Positions 34,706 to 43,538 of a stretch of DNA of 45,918 bases are shown one piece after another; position 1 is the stretch's first letter; every line of letters starts with the position of its first letter. The stretch is from Herbinix sp. GTDB taxonomy: Bacteria; Bacillota; Clostridia; Lachnospirales; Lachnospiraceae. Location: assembly GCA_029238935.1 (NCBI GenBank), contig JAQZBN010000028.1, positions 1 to 45,918 of the forward strand, read 5' to 3'. The translations under genes were made by a program, and so were the position numbers. A model generated the notes under the pieces. The model was not told where the DNA came from and made no database searches. It saw only the letters and a program-made list of their open reading frames with translations.

Positions 34706-37700
34706 TTAGTTTCGAGCTTTTCTCTTTATTACAAATACAATACCTGCTACGATAATCAAAATACCAAGCGCAATTGCACTAAATACTACTGGCAAAGATG
34801 TATTCTTAGCTTTGCTCTCGTCTGCTTCATTCATGGTAGCGCTACTCTCTTCTAACTCCTCCGGACTTTCATCATTTGAAGTAGATTTTATATCTAATGT
34901 GGTTTTTAAATCATTGAGGATTTGAATACCATACTCTTGTGTGGCAGCTTGGTCCTCTAAAAACTTCTTGGCTGAAGTTTTTACCTGCTCAAAATCTTCC
35001 AAGGAAATATTCGTAAACCATTCTGCTGTCACATTTTGATCCAGTAAGTTTTTTATTTCTTTCTTTAACTCTTCCAAGGAATTAAATTCCTTATAGAGCT
35101 GCTCCCTCTTTAGGGATTTGCTTTTTGATAAGACAGTTTCCCCCTTAACCAGTTGTATTTGAACAAATTGATTTTCTACGTATTCACCTATATCTATCAT
35201 AAACTGCTTCATGTCAGCAGCTGCGATCGACAGCTCCTGTTCATAGGTATTTTGTAACGTAATGCTTCCTTCCTGATTACTATATACTTTTACAATTAAG
35301 TTTCCAGTAATTTCTTCCTCTGAAAGGTTTCTTCCATATCCATATATTATTCCATCATGGGTATATAGACAGCTTAGAGTAACCGGTACATCACTGGCTA
35401 TTCCCACCAGATTTACTCCTTGAGACTCCTTACCATCCTCCATTACCGTAATTACCGTTATATAATAATATTTTCCGTTCTGTAATCCCGTTATGCTATA
35501 GTTCTTCACTCCAGGAAGTACCGTAAATTCTTTATTATATTCCGTATCAACTCCAACGCAACGAATTTTTATACCGGATAATTTAGATAACGTCTCATTC
35601 CATGATACGGTAATCTGCTTATCACCTGGTTTTAGATGTATCTCTTCTACATTCGGAATAACAATAGACTCTTCCTTTGATAACCGCACCATTTCATCTT
35701 TCGTAAGTTCATAATTAAAAAGCTTCACTTCATCAAGAAGCCCTTTGAAGTAATTCGGATAATTTGGTTCCGTTACATCGCTGCAGCCGAGCCGAAGATT
35801 AGAACTATTTAGTCCGATTGGTCCCTTAAAATAATTCCCTGCATAAGAATCACTACTGGTCTGTATGCCATCTACATAAATACGGACAATTCCATCGCCA
35901 CCCTTTGCTTCACTCTTCCAGGTAAATCCAACTTGATGCCATGCTTTGGTTTGAAATACTCCAGTAGAAACAGCTGTTGTCTTTTGTGTACTTCCGCTTT
36001 CATTTTTTGCAGATTGAATTTCCAACTGGAGTAAACTTCCATTTAACAAAATAAATGAGAATCCTGGGTTATTGGTACCATTACCGCCCTTGTTCAAGAT
36101 ATTGGCATGACCACTGCCGGTAAAATTCACCCAAGCCGAGAAGGATATCTCTTCGGTCATCTGCAAGGAAGCATTGTTATTTACTTCCACAAAGGTGCCT
36201 AAACTTCCGGCAGAACCACCGGTGAAATTAATCGCACTGTTTTTCTTACCATTAGTATCCCATACTCCCGATGCAGCTGTAACTAAGGAACCATGGTTAA
36301 AGTTACCGGAGTTATCTTTTATTCTTGCTCCTTCTCCTTCATCAAAACTCCATTCACCAATCAGTGCCTTATCTGAATGCAAGGCAGTAGGAATGGCTGC
36401 CGGAACCGGTAACCGATCCGGATCCAGTTTCGGTAAAGGCGCTTCCCAGTTTGGATCATAGATCACGGATTGTTTTGTACCATCATAAGAAACAGTAGCC
36501 TGATATTCCTCTGATACATCGATACCAAAACCGTAATTTTGTTGAACAAATACGATCTGGAAGGTTCTATCATTCTTCATTCCATCAAAAGAACCGGTAC
36601 GATCACCTATGGTTAATTTATGTTCTTTTTCATTCCAGGTAAAAGGGATATTTGAAAATGCACCATTTTCATAATTATAGTTATCGCCTTCATCTTCATA
36701 TAATTGAAAGGAACCGTCCGCTCCCATGTAAATTCTTAGTTCCATAGGATCACAAGCTTCTGTCGCATATTGAATAAAGGGTCCCATTGGCACAATGGAT
36801 CCTCCTCTTACAAATAAAGGTATCTGCTTTAATGGAGCAGCTACAGTCTTAGTCTCTCCATTGCTTAGGAAGACTTCCCCCGTCCAAAAGTTGATCCAAG
36901 TACCCTTCGGAAAATAAACCTCTCTCTCCTGTGCACCTTCTACGGTAATAGGGCATACCATGAAAGCCGGTCCAAACATAAATTGATCCTGTATGGTAGC
37001 TACCTTAGGATCTTCCCTAAAATCAAAGACCATTGCACGAACCATCGTCCCAGCCTCTTGAGTTACTTGACCGGCAAGCGAATATATGTATGGAATTAAC
37101 CGTTCTCTTAAGTTAATATAGTCTGTAATATAAGCCTCATATTGGGAACCAAACTGCCAAGGTTCTTTGACACAATCCGCTCCATGAACGCGCATAATAC
37201 TGTTAAAGGTAGAGAATTGAAGCCACCTTAGGAACATCTCCCGATCCTTCGGATCATTCACATCAATACCAAAATAACCTCCCGTATCGGTAGAAAAATA
37301 AGGTAAACCTGCTGCTGAATAATTGATGACTCCTGCAATTTCCTGACGGTATTGATTCCAATTCGCTGCAATATCTCCTGACCAGGATTGAATTCCGTAT
37401 CTTTGAATACCCGCAACTGCTCCTCTGGATAAGGTATTTACACGTTTCTCATTTCCCTCCAAGGCTCGTTGTCCTTCGTATACACCTTGGGTAGTTAACA
37501 AAGGATACATCGTACCTATGACTCTGGAATTGAAACCGGAAGCAGTCGGTTCTCCCGTGGAATTGGATACAAAATTACTGGTCTCAGGTTCACAAGCATC
37601 AAGCCATACTGAGTCCAGTCCCTTGCTCCAAACGGAGTCTAAGATCATATTCCAGTAGAAGTTTCTTCCTGCTTTCGTCGTTGGATCATAGTTAAATCCA

Positions 37701-38761
37701 AAATTAGACGGCGTGGTAAATAAATGGCCTGCCTGAAAGATTGTGTCATAAGTCTTAGTTCCAGCCCGGAAGGAAGGCCAGATCGATATGGAAGCTGTGA
37801 CGTTCTTCTCATGGAGTTTCTTCATCATCTCTGCCGGATTCGGCCAATCTCTGCTCCATTCCAAGATATTATTAAACTCACCATTCCACCAATAATAATC
37901 GATTACAATTGTATCTAGTGGAATACCCTTAGTACGAAAAGTATTCACAATGGAGAGCAATTCTTCTTGAGATCCATAGCGATTTCTGGACTGTACATAT
38001 CCAAAAGAGTTCTTTGGAAGCATGATAGCTTGACCTGTTACATTACGATAACCGGATATAATCTGATCCGCTTCCGGTCCATAGAAGAAATAATAGTCCA
38101 TGGAATCGGTACAATTACCGGTGTATCGGTATTCGCTGTTACCTGCAGGCCAGGTCAGGGAACCATTTGAGATAACATCAAATAATATTCCGTAACCCAT
38201 ATTGGAAAAGAACATCGGCGTTCTCTTTCTAACATTATTCTGCTCTATGGAAATTGTGGTATTACGGATTCCTACCGCATCATTGACATTACCGAAGCCA
38301 TATAGATATTCCGATGCCGGTGATATAAAATTCTGACTAATGGAATAATATATCTTGTCCTCCAGTGGAACTTGAGCAAACTCTCTAATCCCTTCCGTCA
38401 ATAATACATTTCCTGCTGCATCGGAGAACTTCACCGACTCCCTTGCCTTATCAAATTGAACCTGTAGTTTCTCTGTTACTATGACGATCTTATTCTCATC
38501 TTCTGTTACATCGTACTTTACTTCATCCCATTGATTTTTTACTGCAAATGTGTTTATCGTCTTTTCTTCAAACATTCCATTGGGCGAATATCGAACTCTT
38601 ATGATGTCTTGCGTACATACCTGAATTCGAAGTTTCCCGGTGGTTAACTTCATCTCAATTACCTCCTCCTTTGTATCTGCATTACTAAGCCTTGGTACAC
38701 CTAAAAAACCAATACAGACTATAGCTGCTGCGATCATAAATCCCAATAACAATTTTTTCAT
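34706..38761 (-). CDS. Membrane-anchored extracellular GH31 glycosidase with LamG and FN3 domains
   Basis: 1351 residues. Signal peptide (1-28), GH31 N-terminal beta domain, and a catalytic barrel (about 250-600) with nucleophile Asp388 in VWLDACEPE and acid/base Asp463 in SWSGD. C-terminal beta domains follow (about 600-790). Then come a LamG/concanavalin-like domain (about 805-1015, starting GEWSFDEGEGARIKDNSG), an FN3 domain (about 1030-1125), an extended region, and a C-terminal membrane helix (about 1321-1343) before KRKARN. There is no LPxTG. The WLDAxEPE pattern resembles alpha-xylosidases of the Xyl31A type, so xyloglucan side chains or related alpha-glycosides are likely substrates. 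GGAGAGG is about 9 nt before the ATG. It probably trims oligosaccharides at the cell surface. Specificity is inferred. Confidence 0.9.
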   Translation of the reverse strand: MKKLLLGFMIAAAIVCIGFLGVPRLSNADTKEEVIEMKLTTGKLRIQVCTQDIIRVRYSPNGMFEEKTINTFAVKNQWDEVKYDVTEDENKIVIVTEKLQVQFDKARESVKFSDAAGNVLLTEGIREFAQVPLEDKIYYSISQNFISPASEYLYGFGNVNDAVGIRNTTISIEQNNVRKRTPMFFSNMGYGILFDVISNGSLTWPAGNSEYRYTGNCTDSMDYYFFYGPEADQIISGYRNVTGQAIMLPKNSFGYVQSRNRYGSQEELLSIVNTFRTKGIPLDTIVIDYYWWNGEFNNILEWSRDWPNPAEMMKKLHEKNVTASISIWPSFRAGTKTYDTIFQAGHLFTTPSNFGFNYDPTTKAGRNFYWNMILDSVWSKGLDSVWLDACEPETSNFVSNSTGEPTASGFNSRVIGTMYPLLTTQGVYEGQRALEGNEKRVNTLSRGAVAGIQRYGIQSWSGDIAANWNQYRQEIAGVINYSAAGLPYFSTDTGGYFGIDVNDPKDREMFLRWLQFSTFNSIMRVHGADCVKEPWQFGSQYEAYITDYINLRERLIPYIYSLAGQVTQEAGTMVRAMVFDFREDPKVATIQDQFMFGPAFMVCPITVEGAQEREVYFPKGTWINFWTGEVFLSNGETKTVAAPLKQIPLFVRGGSIVPMGPFIQYATEACDPMELRIYMGADGSFQLYEDEGDNYNYENGAFSNIPFTWNEKEHKLTIGDRTGSFDGMKNDRTFQIVFVQQNYGFGIDVSEEYQATVSYDGTKQSVIYDPNWEAPLPKLDPDRLPVPAAIPTALHSDKALIGEWSFDEGEGARIKDNSGNFNHGSLVTAASGVWDTNGKKNSAINFTGGSAGSLGTFVEVNNNASLQMTEEISFSAWVNFTGSGHANILNKGGNGTNNPGFSFILLNGSLLQLEIQSAKNESGSTQKTTAVSTGVFQTKAWHQVGFTWKSEAKGGDGIVRIYVDGIQTSSDSYAGNYFKGPIGLNSSNLRLGCSDVTEPNYPNYFKGLLDEVKLFNYELTKDEMVRLSKEESIVIPNVEEIHLKPGDKQITVSWNETLSKLSGIKIRCVGVDTEYNKEFTVLPGVKNYSITGLQNGKYYYITVITVMEDGKESQGVNLVGIASDVPVTLSCLYTHDGIIYGYGRNLSEEEITGNLIVKVYSNQEGSITLQNTYEQELSIAAADMKQFMIDIGEYVENQFVQIQLVKGETVLSKSKSLKREQLYKEFNSLEELKKEIKNLLDQNVTAEWFTNISLEDFEQVKTSAKKFLEDQAATQEYGIQILNDLKTTLDIKSTSNDESPEELEESSATMNEADESKAKNTSLPVVFSAIALGILIIVAGIVFVIKRKARN

Positions 38762-39022
38762 ACTTGTCTACCTCTCCAATATGATATATCTTTATTATAC
38801 TATTTCAAGGTAATTTTTACAATATTTATCTGTTATGTTATATTTTTATATATCTTATTCTTTGCTTTTTCGTACCGGAGTACCTATTTGATATATTAAA
38901 TAATATTTCTGTTTTTTAGTTTAGAATTGAATTAATTCGAAAAGTTTGAGAACTTTATCTTTATCTAGTATGAACGACTCTACATGGTATTAATAAAACT
39001 TATTTCAGATCAGCAATAAAAT
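38762..39022 (-). promoter_or_regulatory. Upstream region of the GH31 gene
   Basis: About 260 bp of AT-rich sequence between the terminator of the GH5 gene and the GH31 start. There is no reading frame and I could not settle on a promoter: several TATAAT-like tracts exist, such as TATAATAAAG on the minus strand near 38800. GGAGAGG precedes the GH31 ATG. Confidence 0.35.
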
Positions 39023-39087
39023 AGAGAGAGTACGTTATTCCTGAGTTTTGCGTCTTCAACAAATCTCATTCTTAACCAACTCTCCCT
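39023..39087 (-). terminator. Probable terminator after the GH5 gene
   Basis: On the minus strand AGGGAGAGT pairs with ACTCTCTCT with one G-T pair, and inside it GAGATTTG pairs with CAAAACTC with one mismatch, followed by ATTTTATT. It starts 31 nt after the stop at 39118. The nested two-stem layout resembles the element at 34515-34618. Confidence 0.6.
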
Positions 39088-39117
39088 AATTGAAAGATCA
39101 TATCACAATTTACTAAA

Positions 39118-40734
39118 TTATTCAAAGATCAAAGCATCAAGATCCACAAGTCCATCCACTGAAATCTTTATAACTGACTTACTACTATCCTTTAATTTAA
39201 TCTCAGGAGAAGTCTGCATTTCCTCAGAAGCAGTTACCGGAATGTATGCAATCTCTGTTCCATCTTGATCAATACGGATTGTGCTGCTCTGATTGCAAAA
39301 ATAATCCAACTTAAGTATAGAGCACTTACAATCATAGATGGAATATGATGTAAATTCATTGTCTTTTAATTCTAGTACAAAACGGTCCCACATACAATCA
39401 AAGGCAAAGCGACGATTAAAATTCCCCTTCTTTAATTTGATCTCCATTCCGGTATTGGACCGATAACCGTAGAAGTTTTCTTCTGTTCTTATACCGCTAA
39501 AAGAGATTCCCTTACCGGGGAATTCATCAAAATCGGTTGCTCTGACCTTACAACCTGGAAGTCGAAATACTGCCTGCGTAACTTTGGGATTACTTTTACA
39601 ATTCTCAATCTTCATATTCTCTAAGTATGAATTAAGGATTTCCTTCACCTCATCATAGCTTGGACGTTTTTCACCTTTTGTAAAACCAATAAGTTTCTCC
39701 CAACCCTGAGGTAATTGAATGCTGTAAGGTGAATTGGTGCAGTCCATTTTCTTCCATGGCCACAGATTATAACCAAAATTCAAATCCACTGCCAAAGGAT
39801 ACATTGCTGTATACCATTCATTTAAGTTTTCACCGGTTTCCCCTAACCATAAAGGAACATCCCATTTTTTCGATAACGCAAGCCACTCACGGTAGCAGCT
39901 GATATCCGGAATACAACCATAACGATGAAAATGAATTACCATGTTATCATCGTATTTTTTATTGAATACACTGGGATTTGTTGCCCAATGGTGACCTTCA
40001 AGGGAGATCAAATGCTTTTGGTCTACCTTACGGATTTCAGCGATAGCTTCCTCATAAAACTCAGCCAGTTTCGGAACCAGATAATCATAGTTTCCTTCCG
40101 GTCCGCCTACCTGTGGACGTATCGGTTCATTTAAGAGATCGTAACCACCGACAATATAGCGATCCCCATATCTTACAGCTAATTCCTTCCAAAGAGCAAT
40201 TCCTTTACTCCAACTATCCTCATCCAGATAAAGTCTAGGAATGTTATCCACACAATCATCGATATTTGCTCCGGTTTGTCCACCAGGAGCTCCATGAAGA
40301 TCCAGGAAAGCGTAGATATGATATTCCTCACACCAATCAAGGCAGCGAGTAAGAAGGTCAAATCCATCTTCCTTCCATTGTAATCCTGGCTCATCTTCTA
40401 AAAAAACTCGCCAGTTCATTGGAATTCGAACCGAGTTATACCCCAGATCAGCCATTGCTTTGATGTCAGCTTTCGTTACGTAATTTTCACGAAACTTCTT
40501 CCAGAAAAACTCCGCATATTGACTCCCTGCTAATTCTTTGATTACTTCTTCTATTCGTCTTGGGCGGTCAAATCGTTGTCCACCATACGCCTTCCACATA
40601 TATCCTTCACACAATAACCAATTGCCTAGTCCCCAGCCGGTTAAGATAATTTCTTCTCCGTCTTCATTTATAACACTGGTACCCTGCGTTTTTAAGAAAC
40701 CTTTTACTCTATTGCGGTCGATCTTATTCTGCAT
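39118..40734 (-). CDS. GH5-family glycoside hydrolase, apparently cytoplasmic
   Basis: 538 residues with no signal peptide. The TIM barrel (about 20-375) has acid/base Glu203 in YDLLNEPI and nucleophile Glu299 in LWLGETGEN, plus NSVRIPMNWR and HFHRYG, all typical of GH5. The N-terminal GWGLGNWLLCEGY is typical of exo-acting GH5 members. A C-terminal beta-sandwich (about 385-538) resembles an accessory carbohydrate-binding domain. It probably degrades imported beta-linked oligosaccharides inside the cell. AGGGGG is about 7 nt before the ATG at 40734. It lies upstream of GH31 on the same strand but is separated from it by a terminator. Subfamily and substrate cannot be fixed by eye. Confidence 0.9.
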   Translation of the reverse strand: MQNKIDRNRVKGFLKTQGTSVINEDGEEIILTGWGLGNWLLCEGYMWKAYGGQRFDRPRRIEEVIKELAGSQYAEFFWKKFRENYVTKADIKAMADLGYNSVRIPMNWRVFLEDEPGLQWKEDGFDLLTRCLDWCEEYHIYAFLDLHGAPGGQTGANIDDCVDNIPRLYLDEDSWSKGIALWKELAVRYGDRYIVGGYDLLNEPIRPQVGGPEGNYDYLVPKLAEFYEEAIAEIRKVDQKHLISLEGHHWATNPSVFNKKYDDNMVIHFHRYGCIPDISCYREWLALSKKWDVPLWLGETGENLNEWYTAMYPLAVDLNFGYNLWPWKKMDCTNSPYSIQLPQGWEKLIGFTKGEKRPSYDEVKEILNSYLENMKIENCKSNPKVTQAVFRLPGCKVRATDFDEFPGKGISFSGIRTEENFYGYRSNTGMEIKLKKGNFNRRFAFDCMWDRFVLELKDNEFTSYSIYDCKCSILKLDYFCNQSSTIRIDQDGTEIAYIPVTASEEMQTSPEIKLKDSSKSVIKISVDGLVDLDALIFE

Positions 40735-40897
40735 AGTTTATCCCCCTACATTATTCATTGTTATGTAAATTTTAGAACATAATTTATACTCTATCTAAGA
40801 ATACCATTTTTTCTATGATAATAAAATATAAAAATGAAGGACGAGCGTTTTTATTATTTACAGAAATTATCTCTTTGGTAAAATTATTTCAATTAAA

Positions 40898-40927
40898 TTG
40901 TTCATTTCCTATATAGTATGTTACAAT
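40898..40927 (+). promoter_or_regulatory. Possible promoter of the second MATE gene
   Basis: The 321-bp divergent gap 40735-41055 holds no gene. TTGTTC (40898-40903) and TACAAT (40922-40927) stand 18 bp apart on the plus strand, a fair housekeeping promoter, 129 bp before the MATE ATG. The GH5 promoter should lie on the other strand near 40740-40830. Confidence 0.4.
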
Positions 40928-41055
40928 ATGCTTTGATCTTTACCCAACTATTCCATCCCATAACAAAACGATATGAAACAATAACCTTCCACATACTACA
41001 CATAAGGATCTAAACTAATAGAAGTTTACTATATTAGAAAGAAAAAGAAAGAAGA

Positions 41056-42420
41056 ATGACCGTGTCTGACAAGAATGATTTTTCGAAAGGTAGTGTCGTA
41101 CATAATATATTAAATCTAGCATTTCCCATGACACTTGCGCAGCTAATCAATGTTCTCTATAATGTCGTCGATCGTATTTATATTGGTATGCTACCGGAGC
41201 ATGCTACCAACTCGATGACAGGAATGGGGTTGTCTTTGCCCATCATTACAATCGTGATGGCTTTTTCCAATCTCTTTGGCATGGGTGGTGCACCTCTTTG
41301 TTCCATAGCCAGAGGCAGAGGTGATGATGAGGAAGCAGAGCATATTATGGGAAATTCATTTTTTCTAATGCTCATCTTTGGTATTTTATTAACCATTCTT
41401 GGGTTATTATTTAAAAAGCCTTTGCTCTATTTATTTGGTGCCAGTGATGTAACCTTCCCTTTTGCCAACGAATACATCACCATTTATCTTCTTGGTAATG
41501 TGTTTGTTATGGTTGGTCTTGGAATGAATAATTTTATTAATTCTCAGGGCTTTGGTAAAGTTGGAATGATGACCGTGCTTTTAGGGGCTATTGCGAATAT
41601 AGTACTTGATCCTATATTTATATTTATGTTCCATATGGGTGTAAAGGGAGCTGCAATAGCGACCGTTCTATCCCAATTCATCTCTGTTGTATGGATTCTT
41701 ACTTTTCTAACGGGAAAGAAAACAATTTTAAAATTAAAATGGAAAAATTTGAAATTACGTTTTCACCTGGTATCCAGTATTACCAAACTTGGTTTATCGG
41801 GATTTGTAATGTCCATGACCAACAGTGCCGTTCAGGTGATGTGCAATGCAAGTCTACGGCAATACGGCGGTGATTTATATGTCGGTGTCATGACCGTAAT
41901 TAATTCAATCCGGGAAATTATTACGATGCCGGTTGCAGGAGTTACCAGTGGTGCACAGCCGGTGATGGGATTTAATTATGGTGCTAAATCATATGATAGA
42001 GTTCGAGCCGCGATTAAGTTCATGTCCATCGTCTGTATCACCTATACCTTAATTGCTTGGGGAATTCTAAATCTTTTCCCACATTTTTTCATACAGATAT
42101 TTAATCGTGATCCTAAGTTAATCGAAGCTGCCTTACCTTCACTACGGATTTATTTCTTTGGCTTCTTTATGATGTCCTTACAATTTGCCGGTCAGTCTGT
42201 ATTTGTGGCCCTTGGAAAATCAAAACAGGCAGTATTCTTTTCCCTGCTTCGAAAAGCATTTATTGTTATCCCAATGATCCTTCTGCTGCCAAAACTATTT
42301 GGTTTAGGTACTAATGGAGTATTCCTGGCAGAGCCTATCTCCAACTTTATAGGGGGAACTGCTTGCTTTGTCACCATGTTATTCGTAGTAGGAAAAGAAT
42401 TAAAAACCGATCTAACATAG
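41056..42420 (+). CDS. MATE-family efflux transporter
   Basis: 454 residues with twelve membrane segments in two halves. Family marks: FPMTLAQLINVLYNVVDRIYIGMLP, MGGAPLCSIARGRGDDEEAEHIMGNSF, FINSQGFGKVGMMTVLLGAIANIVLDPIF, and in the second half PVAGVTSGAQPVMGFNYGAKSYDRVR. It should export toxic organic cations or metabolites with sodium or proton exchange. It is only distantly similar to the MATE protein at 15728 and belongs to the group with an MSMTNSAVQ motif. The upstream AGAAAG is a weak ribosome binding site. It converges with the DUF2804 gene with only 11 bp between the stops and no visible terminator. Confidence 0.93.
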   Translation: MTVSDKNDFSKGSVVHNILNLAFPMTLAQLINVLYNVVDRIYIGMLPEHATNSMTGMGLSLPIITIVMAFSNLFGMGGAPLCSIARGRGDDEEAEHIMGNSFFLMLIFGILLTILGLLFKKPLLYLFGASDVTFPFANEYITIYLLGNVFVMVGLGMNNFINSQGFGKVGMMTVLLGAIANIVLDPIFIFMFHMGVKGAAIATVLSQFISVVWILTFLTGKKTILKLKWKNLKLRFHLVSSITKLGLSGFVMSMTNSAVQVMCNASLRQYGGDLYVGVMTVINSIREIITMPVAGVTSGAQPVMGFNYGAKSYDRVRAAIKFMSIVCITYTLIAWGILNLFPHFFIQIFNRDPKLIEAALPSLRIYFFGFFMMSLQFAGQSVFVALGKSKQAVFFSLLRKAFIVIPMILLLPKLFGLGTNGVFLAEPISNFIGGTACFVTMLFVVGKELKTDLT

Positions 42421-42431
42421 CGGCAACTTCA

Positions 42432-43433
42432 TTACCAATTATTAATGGCGTGTTCTGCAAAGGATACTACATTCTCTATCCTCAGTTCTCGTCCATCGTC
42501 TAATACTACTTTCCCATGAAAGGTTCCAAACATCTGATGGCAGCAATTATCAATCCATAATAATTTTGTTCTAGTCGTGCGATCAAAGACCGGGGTTAGT
42601 GTTAAATCCAATCTCCCTTCATCATCAAATAGATGCCAGGGTTTGTAATATTCAGATCCCAGTTCAAACGTTACACTCCCAAGCTTATGTGTGCTATCTC
42701 CGTAAAAAAGGATATTCTCTGTAGCTGCTTTGGTGTTACCAAAACCACATCCCAAATTAAATCCAAATATGGTGTTGTTCACATATCCGGTGCCATTGCT
42801 CCAATACCATTCATTATGAAATGGCCATACACCTCTTCCCCAATCCAATAAACCAAAAGATTTATCAGGTAGAAAGCGATATTGTTTTCCTTGGTAGTTC
42901 ACCATTCCTTCTGCAATCATACAATTAATTTTATGATTGTAATAAAATGCTTTGGGGGATTCATCAAAGGGAACATTAATGACTAATGAATTCGTATTTT
43001 GTCTTGTCAAACGGATCTCAGCTTCAAAATCATCCCACTTACAGTATAAATTCCGTTGATTTCCTTTCACATCAAACCGCATAGTTCCACCCTTTTTTTG
43101 ATAGCTAAGGACATGATCCTTCTCTGCATCACTGGGCATATGAAGTGATCCAAAGGGAAGCGGTAAAATAGTTCCTATTTCGGCTAACTTTTCACCCTTG
43201 GTAAAATCAAACAACATAGCACAAATCTGCCCCGCATAAGCTGCGTGACCAATGGTGAATTGCAGGCACATATTATCATCGGTAATTTGATAAAAATCCC
43301 ATTCTTTGATTCGTAGGGGTGATGCTTTAATCGCCTTCCGATCATAGTGTCGTATGCTCTTGGTTGAAAACCCCGGTATAGGGTACCCCTTCTCATCTAA
43401 TACCGGACCAGGCTGTTGAAATTGAATTTGCAC
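42432..43433 (-). CDS. DUF2804 protein
   Basis: A 333-residue soluble protein with the DUF2804 pattern: a CDFDFTKGEK-like stretch, SFGLLDWGRGVWPFHNEWYWSNG (about 210-232) and GFNLGCGFGNT. The fold is thought to be a lipocalin-like/hydroxyneurosporene-synthase-like beta barrel. The function is unknown to me. The start is GTG at 43433, with GGAGGG 8 nt upstream; this is the third copy of a 38-bp repeat that also copies the RBS. It is the last gene of an operon with the MFS transporter and a TIM-barrel protein, so a role in sugar or lipid-like glycoside use is inferred. Confidence 0.82.
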   Translation of the reverse strand: MQIQFQQPGPVLDEKGYPIPGFSTKSIRHYDRKAIKASPLRIKEWDFYQITDDNMCLQFTIGHAAYAGQICAMLFDFTKGEKLAEIGTILPLPFGSLHMPSDAEKDHVLSYQKKGGTMRFDVKGNQRNLYCKWDDFEAEIRLTRQNTNSLVINVPFDESPKAFYYNHKINCMIAEGMVNYQGKQYRFLPDKSFGLLDWGRGVWPFHNEWYWSNGTGYVNNTIFGFNLGCGFGNTKAATENILFYGDSTHKLGSVTFELGSEYYKPWHLFDDEGRLDLTLTPVFDRTTRTKLLWIDNCCHQMFGTFHGKVVLDDGRELRIENVVSFAEHAINNW

Positions 43434-43538
43434 CGTTTATACCCTCCTGTTTCTCTTCGCTCGATTTGTATCGTTTTCGCCTTCCTGTTTCTCATCGTTC
43501 GATTTGCATCGTTTACACCTTCCTGTTTCTCATCGCTC
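43425..43538. repeat. Three 38-bp tandem repeats spanning the MFS-DUF2804 gene junction
   Basis: Units at 43425-43462, 43463-43500 and 43501-43538 are contiguous and equal in length. The unit overlapping the MFS gene covers its last 26 bp including the stop; the opposite unit covers the first 9 bp of DUF2804. On the minus strand each unit holds AGAAACAGGAGGG or AGAAACAGGAAGG, then a start-like triplet before CAAAT: ATG (43507-43509), ATA and GTG. The first of these opens a 5-codon frame MQIER ending TGA at 43492. Confidence 0.92.

Noticed and set aside
41178..41396. Minus-strand frame within the second MATE gene
   Set aside because: Antisense to an intact transporter gene and without initiation signals.
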